A DNA stretch of 64,000 nucleotides from Piscicola geometra (Eukaryota; Annelida; Clitellata; Hirudinida; Piscicolidae). The notes beneath the pieces were generated by a model. It did no database searches, had not been told where the DNA came from, and saw only the letters and a list, made by a program, of their open reading frames with translations. Position numbers and translations under genes: made by a program. The stretch spans positions 9,289,106 through 9,353,105 of the forward strand of contig OX030959.1 in assembly GCA_943735955.1 (NCBI GenBank), written 5' to 3'. Positions 39,557-64,000 of the stretch are shown here, in pieces (the first letter of the stretch is position 1; each line of letters starts with the position of its first letter).

Positions 39557-42500
39557 TTGAATGATGAATATAAGTCACCTAAAGAAATTGAAGATAAAAG
39601 TTATAAATGTAGTGTAAATCAAATGTCTAAACATGAAAATAAAATAAAATTTAAAAATAACAATTTAATTGATGATATCAATATAGAAAATTTTAATATT
39701 AATTGTTTAAAGTGCATATATACAAATGCAGATAGCTTTATAAATAAACTTGATGAATTTAGAAGTAGATTTATGGATGATAATCCAGATATAATAATGA
39801 TAACGGAGGTTTTGGCAAAGAATTTAAAATATAATACTTCAATAAATGAATTTAATTTTAGAGGATTTGACACTTTCCCTCACAATTTAACAATAACTAA
39901 CTCAAGGGGTATATTAATATATGTTAAAGAAATTTTAAATGCAACAGAAGTAAAAATGAACGTAGAATATAAAGAAAATATATTTGTAAAAATAACAATG
40001 AAGAATAATGTTAAAATTCTTATTGGATGTATTTATCGGAGTCCATCATCAGATGATATTAACTTAGACAATTTAGTTAATTTATTTTACGAAATTAATA
40101 ATATGGAAAAAAAATCATTTACGCATATAATAATTACTGGAGATTTTAACTTACCCGGGATAAATTGGTGTAATATGTTAAGTAAAGATAAATTAAGTGA
40201 AAAGTTTGTGGAATGCATTAGAGATTGTTTTCTGGAACAAGTAGTTGATAAACCTACGAGATTCCGAAACAAGCAAGAGCCATCTTTACTAGACCTAATA
40301 ATAACTAATATAGAAAATCTTAAGTTTCTTGACCCTTTGGGAAAAAGCGACCATATTGTTATGTCTTTTGAACTACTTTGTCAAACGCAAATCATTAAAT
40401 CTAATGTGATAAAGTTAAATTATAAAAAGGCTAATTTTGAAAAAATAAAACAAGAGATGAATATCGATTGGGATGTATTAATGGAAAATATAGATACAAA
40501 CGATCAGTTTGAATTATTTATGAATAAACTAAATAATGTCATAAATATAAATACACCAATAAAGACAAACAAAGAGAGATTATACAAAACCCCACTGAGT
40601 AAAGATACAAGAAAATTTTTGAGAAAAAAACATAGACAATGGGAGTGTTATATAAAGGAAAGAAACAATAAAAATTATGAACTTTACAAAATAGCAAGAA
40701 ACAAAGCAAAAAAAGCAATGATAATAGAACGGAAACAACAGAAGCGTCAAATTGCGTTGTGTTCAAAATCTAATCCTAAAAAATTTTGGGCTTTCATAAA
40801 TTCCAAAAGAAAAACTCGGAGTGGCATATCCGAGCTGCACCTAATAGGATGTGACGGATCACTGAACATTGCGACAACTAATTTAGAAAAGGCAGAAAGT
40901 CTCAATAATTTCTTTAAAAGTGTATTTACAGAAGAAAATAATGATAATTTTAACAAAATAGATAATATAACATTTAAAGAAAGATCTTATGATGGAGATG
41001 TCACAAAGGATGAAATTTATAACTTATTAAAAGAAATAAATGTAACAAAAGCCCCAAGTCCAGATGGTGTTCATCCCATAGTATTATCAAAATTAACAAA
41101 TATAATACATACACCATTATGTAACATTTTTAATAGCTCACTAAATAGCGGTATAATACCAGGAGATTGGAAAAAGGGGAAATAATACCAACATTTAAAA
41201 AAGGAGATAAAAAAGAGGTATCAAATTACAGACCAGTTAGTTTAACTAGTATAACCTGTAAAATAATGGAAAAAGTAATAAGAAAAAGAATAGAAAAACA
41301 TATGAATTGAAATGATTTATTTAGCAAAAGGCAATATGGTTTTATTGGAGGACAGTCGACTTCATTACAATTACTAATGGTAATGGATAATTGGACTAGT
41401 ATTTTAGACAAAGGAGGGGTAATCGATGTTATTTACACTGATTTTATGAAAGCATTTGATAAGGTACCGCATAAAAAACTAATATATAAATTAGAAAATT
41501 ATGGAATTTGTTATAAAACATGCAGGTGGATAAGTAATTTTCTAAATGATAGGGTACAGAGGGTTAATGTTAATGGTGTTAAATCACAATGGGTAAAGGT
41601 AAAAAGTGGCATTCCCCAAGGATCAGTCTTGGGCCCATTATTATTTGTTTTATTTATCAATGATCTGCCAGAGAGAGTGAGTTCAAATATATTTATGTAC
41701 GCTGATGATTGTGAAATATATCAACAAATTAATGAAATAGAGGACCAAACAAAGCTACAAGAAAATATAAACAAAGTAGTGGAATGGAGTGTACAATGGG
41801 ACCTGAGACTTCATCCGCATAAATGTAAACTATTGCAGTTATACAGAAATAAAAAGGAAGAAAGAGTTTATTCTATGCAGGATTATGAAGGAAGTCAGGT
41901 AGTTTTAGAAAGTATACAGTATGAAAAAGACCTTGGTGTAATTATAGACAAGAATTTAAAATTCCATATTCACATACAAGAACAAGTAAATAAAGCTAAC
42001 CAATTATTAGGGCTAATAAGAAGAACGTTTAAATTTATTGATACAAAAACATTTAGATTATTATTCAAAGGTATAGTTAGGCCCCATCTAGAATACCTTA
42101 GCAGTGTATGGAGTCCTTCATTGAAAAATCAAATTGATTGCATAGAAAATGTACAAAGGAGGGCTACAAAAAGGCTACCTAAACTAAAAGACAAGACGTA
42201 CAACGATAGACTTAAAGTAATTAAGTTACCAACATTAAAATACCGAAGACTTCGAAGGGACATGATCGAAACCTATAAAATACTTAATAATAAATATGAT
42301 AGTAAAATAACGGAAGATATTTTCACACTTAATACAAGGCAATCAAGAGGAAATTCACTACAATTATCCAAAAAACAGTGCCAAAAGAATACAAGAAATT
42401 TTTTTTATACACATAGAGTGGTAACAGTTTGGAAAAGCTTGCCTGATGAGATCGTAAAAGCTGAAAATACAGATAAATTTAAAATAAAATTAGATAAATA

Positions 42501-42576
42501 CTGGGAAAACCATCCCATGATGTACAACTATAAGTGCGACTATGACATAATAGTAAAAAATAATTCAAATACATAA
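39557..42576 (+). pseudogene. LINE copy A ORF2 (endonuclease-reverse transcriptase), frameshift and stop
   Basis: The frame is open from 39557 to 41185, covering endonuclease and RT start (KAPSPDGVHPIVLSKLT), then shifts by one at about 41180 (EIIPTFKKGDKKEVSNYRPV in the next frame), meets TGA at 41308, and is open from 41311 to 42576. Without these two lesions the frame would be continuous. Confidence 0.88.
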
Positions 42577-43639
42577 ACATAAATATATATATTTTTTTAT
42601 AACCATTATAGAGGTCAAAAGATCTGCGTGGTTTTAACTCCCTAAACTAAACTATAATAGTAACTCCAAAACGGATTTTCTATATTTCTGAATAGATTAA
42701 GGTTCATGTTTCAACAAATTTGGTATACCAAATTAATTACTTCTCTGAACTACAAAACCATTTAAATCGGTAAAATTAAGCCATTGTTGAAACATTTAAG
42801 AAAATAATCTGAAATTAGTTAACTTTGTGAAGAAAATATTCTTAAATCATTGAATTTTGTTTTGAAAATAATCTGAAATTAGTGAATTTTGTTTAATGTT
42901 TAATAATCATGAGAAATGTGAAAAATACTCATGAAAAGAGCTTAATGAACATAAACCCACCTATATTCTCACTATTTTATCAAAGCAAATCTTCTATGAT
43001 GAATTTACTTCAAATGAAGTAGCAAAAGTTTAAAGCATTAAAAAACTTCAAAATTAACTATTTAGTTTAGACGAAACATATTTAGTCTTGAGTATCATGT
43101 TAAAGTAGTTAACATGATGATGGTTGTAATAAAAAGAATATATAATGATATTGGTACGATATTTCACCACTTTGTATTGCAAAAGTGCCAGTCTTCACAA
43201 GGATCTCTTATACCATCAGCACCAGTGCCAAGAAGATTTTGCAAGGTCTCTTGAGAGATGGCTGCAGAGAAAAATGAAAAACCTGTCTTAAAAACTTCAG
43301 TCTTAAGCAAGGTTTTCTTCTACACTTCCATTCTCACCCTCTAAAGCAACGCCAAGAAGATCCAGAAAGATGCTTTTGTAGGAATGATGAAGCTGTATTA
43401 GAAATGATGGTTCTGTGGTGACGTTTAAAATGCTGTGACGACGATGATGATGATGTGAGTGTGATTAGATAAACAATTACCGAGTCCATCGTAATCCTAA
43501 AAAATAAATGAAACCACTTTATTTAACTAAAAAATATTATAAAAATTTAGAAATATTATGCTAAATTGTTTAATAAAAAGTTTTAGCTTTATATTTTTGG
43601 TCAGAGCAATAAAAGTCATCAGCAAAATGTTTTACTAGT

Positions 43640-43692
43640 AATATTATAGAAGTCAAAAGATCTGCGTGGTTTTTAACTCTCTAAACTAAACT
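43640..43692 (+). mobile_element. 3'-end fragment of the copy A/B LINE family
   Basis: Contains AGTCAAAAGATCTGCGTGGT and the CTAAACTAAACTA end, matching the last 50 bases of copies A and B. It is a third, very short insertion. Confidence 0.85.
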
Positions 43693-43849
43693 AATATGAA
43701 AAAAATCTTATTAATATAAAGTATTTTCTTTTGCCTGTTAGCAATACCGTTTTATTACCATACAGCTATTTAAACATTGGAAATTTGTCTATGTCAATCG
43801 TTAATCTCATTTGCATAAATTATGAGTACGATTTCCAAAGTAAACCAAA

Positions 43850-44340
43850 CAGACGCATGGCTGCAAGGAACAAAGGATCATTTACCTTTTGCTGCTCCTA
43901 TGATTTAACTCGAAGCAAATAATTATGATGACATTTCCTTTAGGACAAATGGTTCTGGGTTTCTTCAAAGAATAAAGGTTCCATTGTGTACCCAAATCTT
44001 TAATCAGCTATGAGACCTCATGAAGAGGATTGACCTATTCTAACAGCTCCAGTTTCAAGGCAGGAGATTGAAGATTTTAGAGATGATATTGAGTTGTTGC
44101 AAGTTTTAACAGATGAAGATTAAAAACCACAGAAATCCTCTTGTGAACTTCATCTCATTTCACAAGTGAAACTTAATGATTTAGTTCTCGAGTTGTCTTT
44201 TCTCGAAACAGCAATCAAAACCTGCAGTATCCCGTTTAAAAGAGTGCAATTTTTGAAAAAGGAGGCTAAAAGTTTAAACTAAAGAAACAGAAAAAAAGAT
44301 CTGTTGAAATATTACAAAAAGAACAGTACAGTACAAAAAA
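43850..44340 (+). other. Relic of a repeat-associated coding sequence
   Basis: Broken plus-strand translation includes RQEIEDFRDDIELLQVLTDE and LISQVKLNDLVLELSFLETA, a pattern I associate with uncharacterised, transposon-linked proteins in several invertebrates. Stops interrupt it. I cannot name the family with confidence. Confidence 0.35.
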
Positions 44341-44349
44341 GAAAGAAGT

Positions 44350-45543
44350 AATTTACAAATTTTAGTCTTAAATAACCATTTTTTATTTATTGTTTTTGTA
44401 TTTTATTATGTTTTATTTATCTGACATATATAATAAGAAATTAAATTAAAATTTAAAGAATATTTTATATCTATATAAAAATTCGACTCTATGTATTAAA
44501 ATAGTTCATTGTAATAGAGCAATCATTTGATGACGTATAACAAAAAATGGGATCAGATGTGTAAAAACGGATTATATTTTCAGATTCAGTACACAAAATT
44601 GATAAAAAATCCCCTATTAATAATTCACTTACGTAAAATTTCATTCAATTTGTCGATCATTCTTATTATTTTCGTACAATTAGTCTTTGTGACACACATA
44701 AATCAATCAACCAGGAAATCTGTTCCTATTATTATGATGATGATGATTATTATTATTATTATTATGTGATCAAAAATTTTATAAAAACAAACTCAAACTA
44801 TTTGTATGAATGTCATTGAAATTCAATGTTTTTATTATGAATGTATTTGAAAATGTATTTTTCATCAAAATATTTTTGAAAAACTGTTTAGGCTCATTAA
44901 TTTTTTATGTTTTATCTGTATTAAATTGACACTTATTATTCTTATAAAAGTTTCTTTTATGTTCAATAAATTATACTTGAAAGACTCTCGTTAAATTACT
45001 TCATACAAATGTATTACAAATCAGCAACTTCTACACCTTAAACTTTGAGCGAAAATTATGGGAACACAAATTCAACATTTTTTATTTGAGATGATTTGAG
45101 CGATTTATTTTTGGATAGATTTTATTTAAGCGAGCTTTTACTGAAAATTCAAAAATGATTTGAACAGATTCAAACATTTTTGCTATGTAGATTTGATTTG
45201 ACGTGAAAATTTTTCCAAATTCAAAAAAGATTCAATTTTTCCTGATTTGCAATTAACTTTTAGAATTTAAATGGATTTGCAAAGATTTGGATTTAGAAAT
45301 TCCCAAAAAGATTTAATTATTAGGTTTGATTATCAAAAATCTGAATTTGTGCCACCCCAGCTCCAAGAAGGAGTCTTGCTGTTGCAAGAGGTTCTATGCA
45401 GCCAATCATTCTAATGCCTAATGTTAAACTGAGTTTACATTGTATTACGTTCCGCAACTGAAAACCGAATGTTAATATTCTTTCAGTGTTCAATTTATCG
45501 TTCCACTTAATTTGTTTTCATGATTACTCCTACTACTACTACA

Positions 45544-45638
<95 letters not shown>

Positions 45639-46480
45639 AACTACTACTACTACTACTACTACACTACTACTACTACTACTACTAATGGAATTATGAATTA
45701 CACATTTTTACATAGTATGGATCATGGGGCGGGCTCTTATGGGTTAATGCTTCTAAGTATGCAGAAGTTCATGGCAATAGAGCTCCTGGTCGTAAGTTTG
45801 ATTTTAGCGAGATTTCAGTGAAGACGCCCATTCAAGTTAAATCTATTGAAACTTCCTACGGATGAGAACAGCTTCTGAATGTCTTTTGCCCAGAAATTTA
45901 AAAGCAGTTGCTCATTTATTTGACATATTAATTAAATACAAAAGTTTTCAAATAACGCAAATTTATTAATTAAAGTGAAGAAAAAATTATTTTGACATTT
46001 GAAAAAAATTGAAAACTCATAAAAAGAAAAAATATGAATTGAGGTGCCAGTAGTTAAGGTTGAATCGTCAATAAAATGTCTTTGATTGATGCAAACTTGT
46101 TTTAGATTTATTCAATAAATACCAAACATATTTCAAAATTATTTTTTTAAAAATTTAAAGGTTTTTTGAAATTTTTTTTTCTTTTACGATCATTAAATAA
46201 AGTAAATTGATTTTGTTGAGAAATAAAATTAGCTGGTTAACTTTTTATTCTGTGACTATGCTCTTTAAAAAAGAATAATATTTGAAACTTATATTGAAAG
46301 GATTTGAAGACAACTAAACAGGTGGTTCAAGGTCGTTTGAAGTATTCAAAAAAAGGTTCGTAAGAGTAGGTCTTCAAGTATCTAAAGAACAACATTCCTT
46401 CTCTATATTTAAAGTTCTAATAATTTAAAAGTTAAAACACCTTTTGAATATCTTTACTCCTTTTTGCACTAATTAATTCA
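44350..46480. other. AT-rich spacer without recognised genes
   Basis: No coding frame, RNA gene or transposon end is convincing. Near 44680-44715 ACAATTAGTCTTTGTGACAC and ATAAATCAATCAACCA resemble the direct repeats inside the hAT at 1511-2747, so a small relic of that family may be here. Confidence 0.4.
45529..45684. repeat. (TAC)n trinucleotide tract
   Basis: About 155 bp of TAC/ACT triplets with two interruptions. Its poly-Tyr translation on the plus strand is a by-product, not a gene. Confidence 0.95.
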
Positions 46481-46554
46481 ACAACTTATATTTTACAGAA
46501 TTCTACATCATACACATTTGTGAAAAAATGTACAACTGCAGCCAACGTTACATA

Positions 46555-46830
46555 CCGGTTATTTTTATAAGACTCGATTTCGAAGTACGTCTGAGCCATG
46601 GGGAAACTTTTATACCTATCACGAAAAACGTGGGTGATTTCATGAACTCTTCGAAAGCGTAACTTTTTTTCAGATTAATATTTACTCACTATGGAGTAAG
46701 CACATCGCACTTTTTTTATGTCAACGCCACCAAGCAGTTCACCATGAAGATTTGTTTTAACATTTTCGGAGAGAACTAGTTTTTTTTCTTTTAAGTCATT
46801 GTCTGGGCTTTTGCTGATGGCATCACTGCA
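46555..46830 (-). other. Two coding-like segments, unrecognised
   Basis: Minus strand, after a CTGCAG acceptor: DAISKSPDNDLKEKKLVLSE, KTNLHGELLGGVDIKKVRCA (about 46690-46826). After TCGTGATAG: YKSFPMAQTYFEIESYKNN followed by CG|GTATGT (about 46555-46640). Composition and splice-like edges look like real exons. A third such segment, VLSFKGHINRSIAGSKDRID, is at about 48310-48400. I do not recognise the protein, and the three may not belong to one gene. Confidence 0.4.
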
Positions 46831-47164
46831 GAATGGGAAAGGCTAGCTTTAAAATAATCTTACTTTCTCTCTTCTTCATGCTCACCCAATCACAATTCCA
46901 ACTCATAGGTTCAACTTGACTGAAGTACACTACGTACTAGTGCACGTTGATTATGGAACAGTAAGACCTAAGCTTAAAAGCTTTTTGAGAGTGCCACTTT
47001 TCTTGAGATGGAGAATGACAGAAACCAAGATGATGACCAAAACAATATTACTCAAGGAATATTACTTCACAAATTCAGAGATGAGAACAGTAGAAAGTTG
47101 TAAATTGCTTTTCTTAAAAGAATGCAAAACAATCTACAAATAGTTCAACTACAAATAATCAGTC

Positions 47165-47290
47165 AACCGTAAGCTATCATATACCTAGTGTATATGATGC
47201 GGTGTTTCACGACTTATGCCGTGTGAGTAGCGCTTCAGTTGCGTGCCCAGGCGCTATACAAAACTGACATTTATTTTTATTTATTTATAC
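47165..47290 (+). mobile_element. 5'-truncated SINE, type I tail
   Basis: Starts inside the core (AACCGTAAGCTATCATATAC) and runs through GATGCGGTGTTTCACGACTT to GGCGCTATACAAAACTGACA and an ATTT-rich tail. It matches the SINE at 7046-7284 in reverse and lacks the tRNA head. Its tail overlaps the stop codon of the adjacent minus-strand secreted-protein gene. Confidence 0.8.
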
Positions 47291-47821
47291 GACCACTCAA
47301 GCCTCAAACCCCTAGCTATGTGTTGGTGGTTTTGGTGGAATTGGTTTTTGCGGTGATAGTGGAGATGTTCTCGATAACGATGTACTTGTAATCGGGTTTG
47401 TTGGGATGGTTTTTGTAATGTTTTTATGGTGTTTTTTGAAGTTTTTGGAGTATTTGCTATGATGGTGGTGGTTTTGGTGGATTGGTTTTTGCGGTGATAG
47501 TGGAGGTGTTCGCGATAACGATTTTTGTAATAGTTGCTGTAATTGATCCAGCCAAGGAAGTTGCTTTTTCGATAGTCGTTCAGGTGATTGTAGTAGGAGT
47601 TGAGGGAGGGTAGAGAATATAGTTGGTACTTGTGCTTTTGTTCATCAAGGTAGCCCTTAGAGGCTGAAGAAGAAGATTCTGCAAGTTCAACGGTGCATAC
47701 CCAATTATCAGACATTCAATCATCAGACATTCATCGTCCAATCTTTTATCATAAACATCAGCTCACCTAATGAATGAATGAAGTACGTTGCCATGACAAG
47801 CAGGACTGACTGCATCCTCAT
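47281..47821 (-). CDS. Predicted small secreted Tyr/His/Asn-rich protein, two exons, novel
   Basis: Exon 1 (47767-47821) encodes a signal-peptide-like start, MRMQSVLLVMATYFIHSL, then a GTGAGC donor. Exon 2 (47281-47678) follows a CTTGCAG acceptor with matching phase. The mature protein of about 130 aa is rich in Tyr, His, Asn, Lys and Ser, has no Cys and no known domain. RYREHLHYHRKNQ occurs twice, about 43 residues apart, reflecting a direct DNA repeat of about 45 bp. The stop TAA (47281-47283) and following AATAAA strings lie in a SINE tail. I infer secretion only; function is unknown. It may be species-specific, or a chance frame: codon-level evidence from one sequence is limited. Confidence 0.5.
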
Positions 47822-49037
47822 TTTTGGGCATCCAAGACTTTGTTGCAGGGAGATTTGCAGAGAAATAGTACTTCGAGTTTACAGTGGCGTGTTGAAGAGC
47901 TGGTTACTCATGTATTTGTTTGAAACTTTCGAGTCTTATAATCTATTATCTGCAAAAAGTGCAAAGAAATCAATAATCAAAATTCTAACATAATATTGCT
48001 TAATTGCTCTTTGAAAGAACAAAAATCTGTTCTTTTCTACTTAAAACGTACTTCATAGCTAGCTAAACATATCGAACTTTTATCGATTTGATACCTATAG
48101 TTAGAACACTGGCAACCCAAGCTGTTCTTTTCAAACTGAGTAGTTTTCTTACTGTATGGAATATAACATATGCGTGAATTAAAAATGTGCAGCCTAAATG
48201 GCCTAAAAGCCCATTCGGGTTATACGCTACTATATTCATTTTCTTCATTATTATTATTATTAATATTATTAAAAATAACTTTTCACTTTAACAAAAATCG
48301 AAGCCTCCTCTGAAGATAAGTCAACGTCTAACCTGTGAATGTCAAGATGAAGATCGATGCGATCTTTTGAGCCTGCAATGGAACGATTGATGTGGCCTTT
48401 GAAAGAGAGAACTTGAAAACAACCTTTTCTAGCTGCTTTTGTTTTTATGTAAAGGGATCACTTGTAGTCTCAAAAACATCAGAGCTAATGCATTTCACTA
48501 ATATATTTTTATTGCTGTATACCTTATTTATCTATGAAAAAACTGAGGATTTCTTATTCGAACTCGGTAAGACTGTCATCATATTCACAACTTGCTTCCA
48601 CACCTTTGCTAGTTGAATGAGATTTGACAGACAGAACGTTGGGAAGGCGGATTAATTTCCCGGGACGATGGTAAAAATGAACTCACACTATTGGAACAAA
48701 CACCGCGGTTTCGCCGCTAGGCCCCCCATTTCCCACGTGATGAATAAGACTATGCAGGATGAGACATGAAAACTCAGTAATTAATTTCAAACTATATTTG
48801 ATATCAGAAAGCGGTCCAAAGCAATGATGCTTAATAAGTAAGGATGTGTGAATGGATTCTTTCGTGAGTGCAAAATACTAAAAATTTGTATATAAAATAT
48901 GAAAATTGAGTTTAAAAAGTGGGCACTACGAGACTGGGAGAAAATGGTGAGGTTTTTTGTGAGGATCAAAGGAACGGGTCATTCAACTTGCCTGACTGGA
49001 GCCTCATTGCTCCATGCTGCTCGTGGAAGAGTGAGGC

Positions 49038-64000
<14,963 letters not shown>

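Larger units (their letters stand above)
38390..42652 (+). mobile_element. Nearly full-length CR1-like LINE, copy A
   Basis: A two-ORF non-LTR retrotransposon. ORF1 (38578-39467) has a long Leu/Asn/Lys heptad region (coiled coil) and a basic segment, and is broken by a frameshift near 39144. ORF2 (39557-42576) has an endonuclease (YTNADSFINKLDEF, NPDIIMITEVL, IIITGDFNLPGINW) and a reverse transcriptase (YTDFMKAFDKVPHK, SGIPQGSVLGPLLF, FMYADDCEIY). ORF2 is broken by a frameshift near 41180 and a TGA at 41308-41310. The intact YADD box and near identity to copy B suggest recent activity of the family. The 3' end is AAAGATCTGCGTGGTTTTAA then CTAAACTAAAC. The 5' boundary is approximate. Confidence 0.93.

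Noticed and set aside
45486..45821. Poly-Tyr frame on the plus strand
   Set aside because: Translation of the (TAC)n tract; there is no sign of a gene around it.

Overview
This window looks like nuclear DNA of an invertebrate animal. Genes are AT-rich and split into many exons with GT-AG introns. The gene set is a metazoan chitin synthase, FAD synthase, an ADAM metalloprotease, an IFT140-like fragment and a very large usherin-like gene. Much of the space between and inside genes is filled with hAT transposons, CR1/L2-like LINEs, tRNA-derived SINEs and long microsatellites. Chitin synthase together with usherin and cilium-type genes fits a chitin-making ciliated invertebrate, perhaps a marine lophotrochozoan. 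The sequence alone does not settle the phylum. No bacterial, CRISPR or rRNA feature was seen.

Layout. 0.7-12.7 kb: chitin synthase on the minus strand, about 19 exons, with two decayed hAT elements in its introns. 13.7-15.1 kb: a 1.4-kb (TCAA)n array. 15.1-17.8 kb: a decayed hAT/ZMYM1-like transposase and a GGTCC-rich repeat family. 18.7-20.4 kb: FAD synthase on the plus strand, two exons. 20.7-22.9 kb: an inverted copy of the GGTCC-rich repeat, then a terminal-inverted-repeat element built around a TATATGGG tandem array. 23.0-28.9 kb: a 17-exon secreted ADAM on the minus strand, with a mucin-like stalk and a probable GPI-anchor tail. 28.9-30.9 kb: nothing recognised apart from a short tandem repeat. 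31.0-37.4 kb: the 3' end of an IFT140 gene on the minus strand, carrying two in-frame stops and a frameshift and split by two LINEs and a 0.5-kb (CA)n array. 38.4-42.7 kb: a nearly full-length CR1-like LINE. 42.7-49 kb: relics, a (TAC)n tract, an unrecognised two-exon gene for a secreted Tyr/His/Asn-rich protein, and a few coding-like segments. 49.0-64.0 kb: the 3' half of a usherin-like gene on the minus strand, running off the right edge.

Functional picture. Chitin synthase, ADAM and usherin are membrane or extracellular proteins; FAD synthase is a housekeeping enzyme. They are neighbours, not a pathway, and I see no operon-like arrangement. The least expected observations are the lesions in IFT140, the novel secreted gene whose stop codon and polyadenylation signal come from a SINE, the modular SINEs with one tail shared with a LINE in this same window, and the usherin terminal exon predicted to end in a PDZ ligand.
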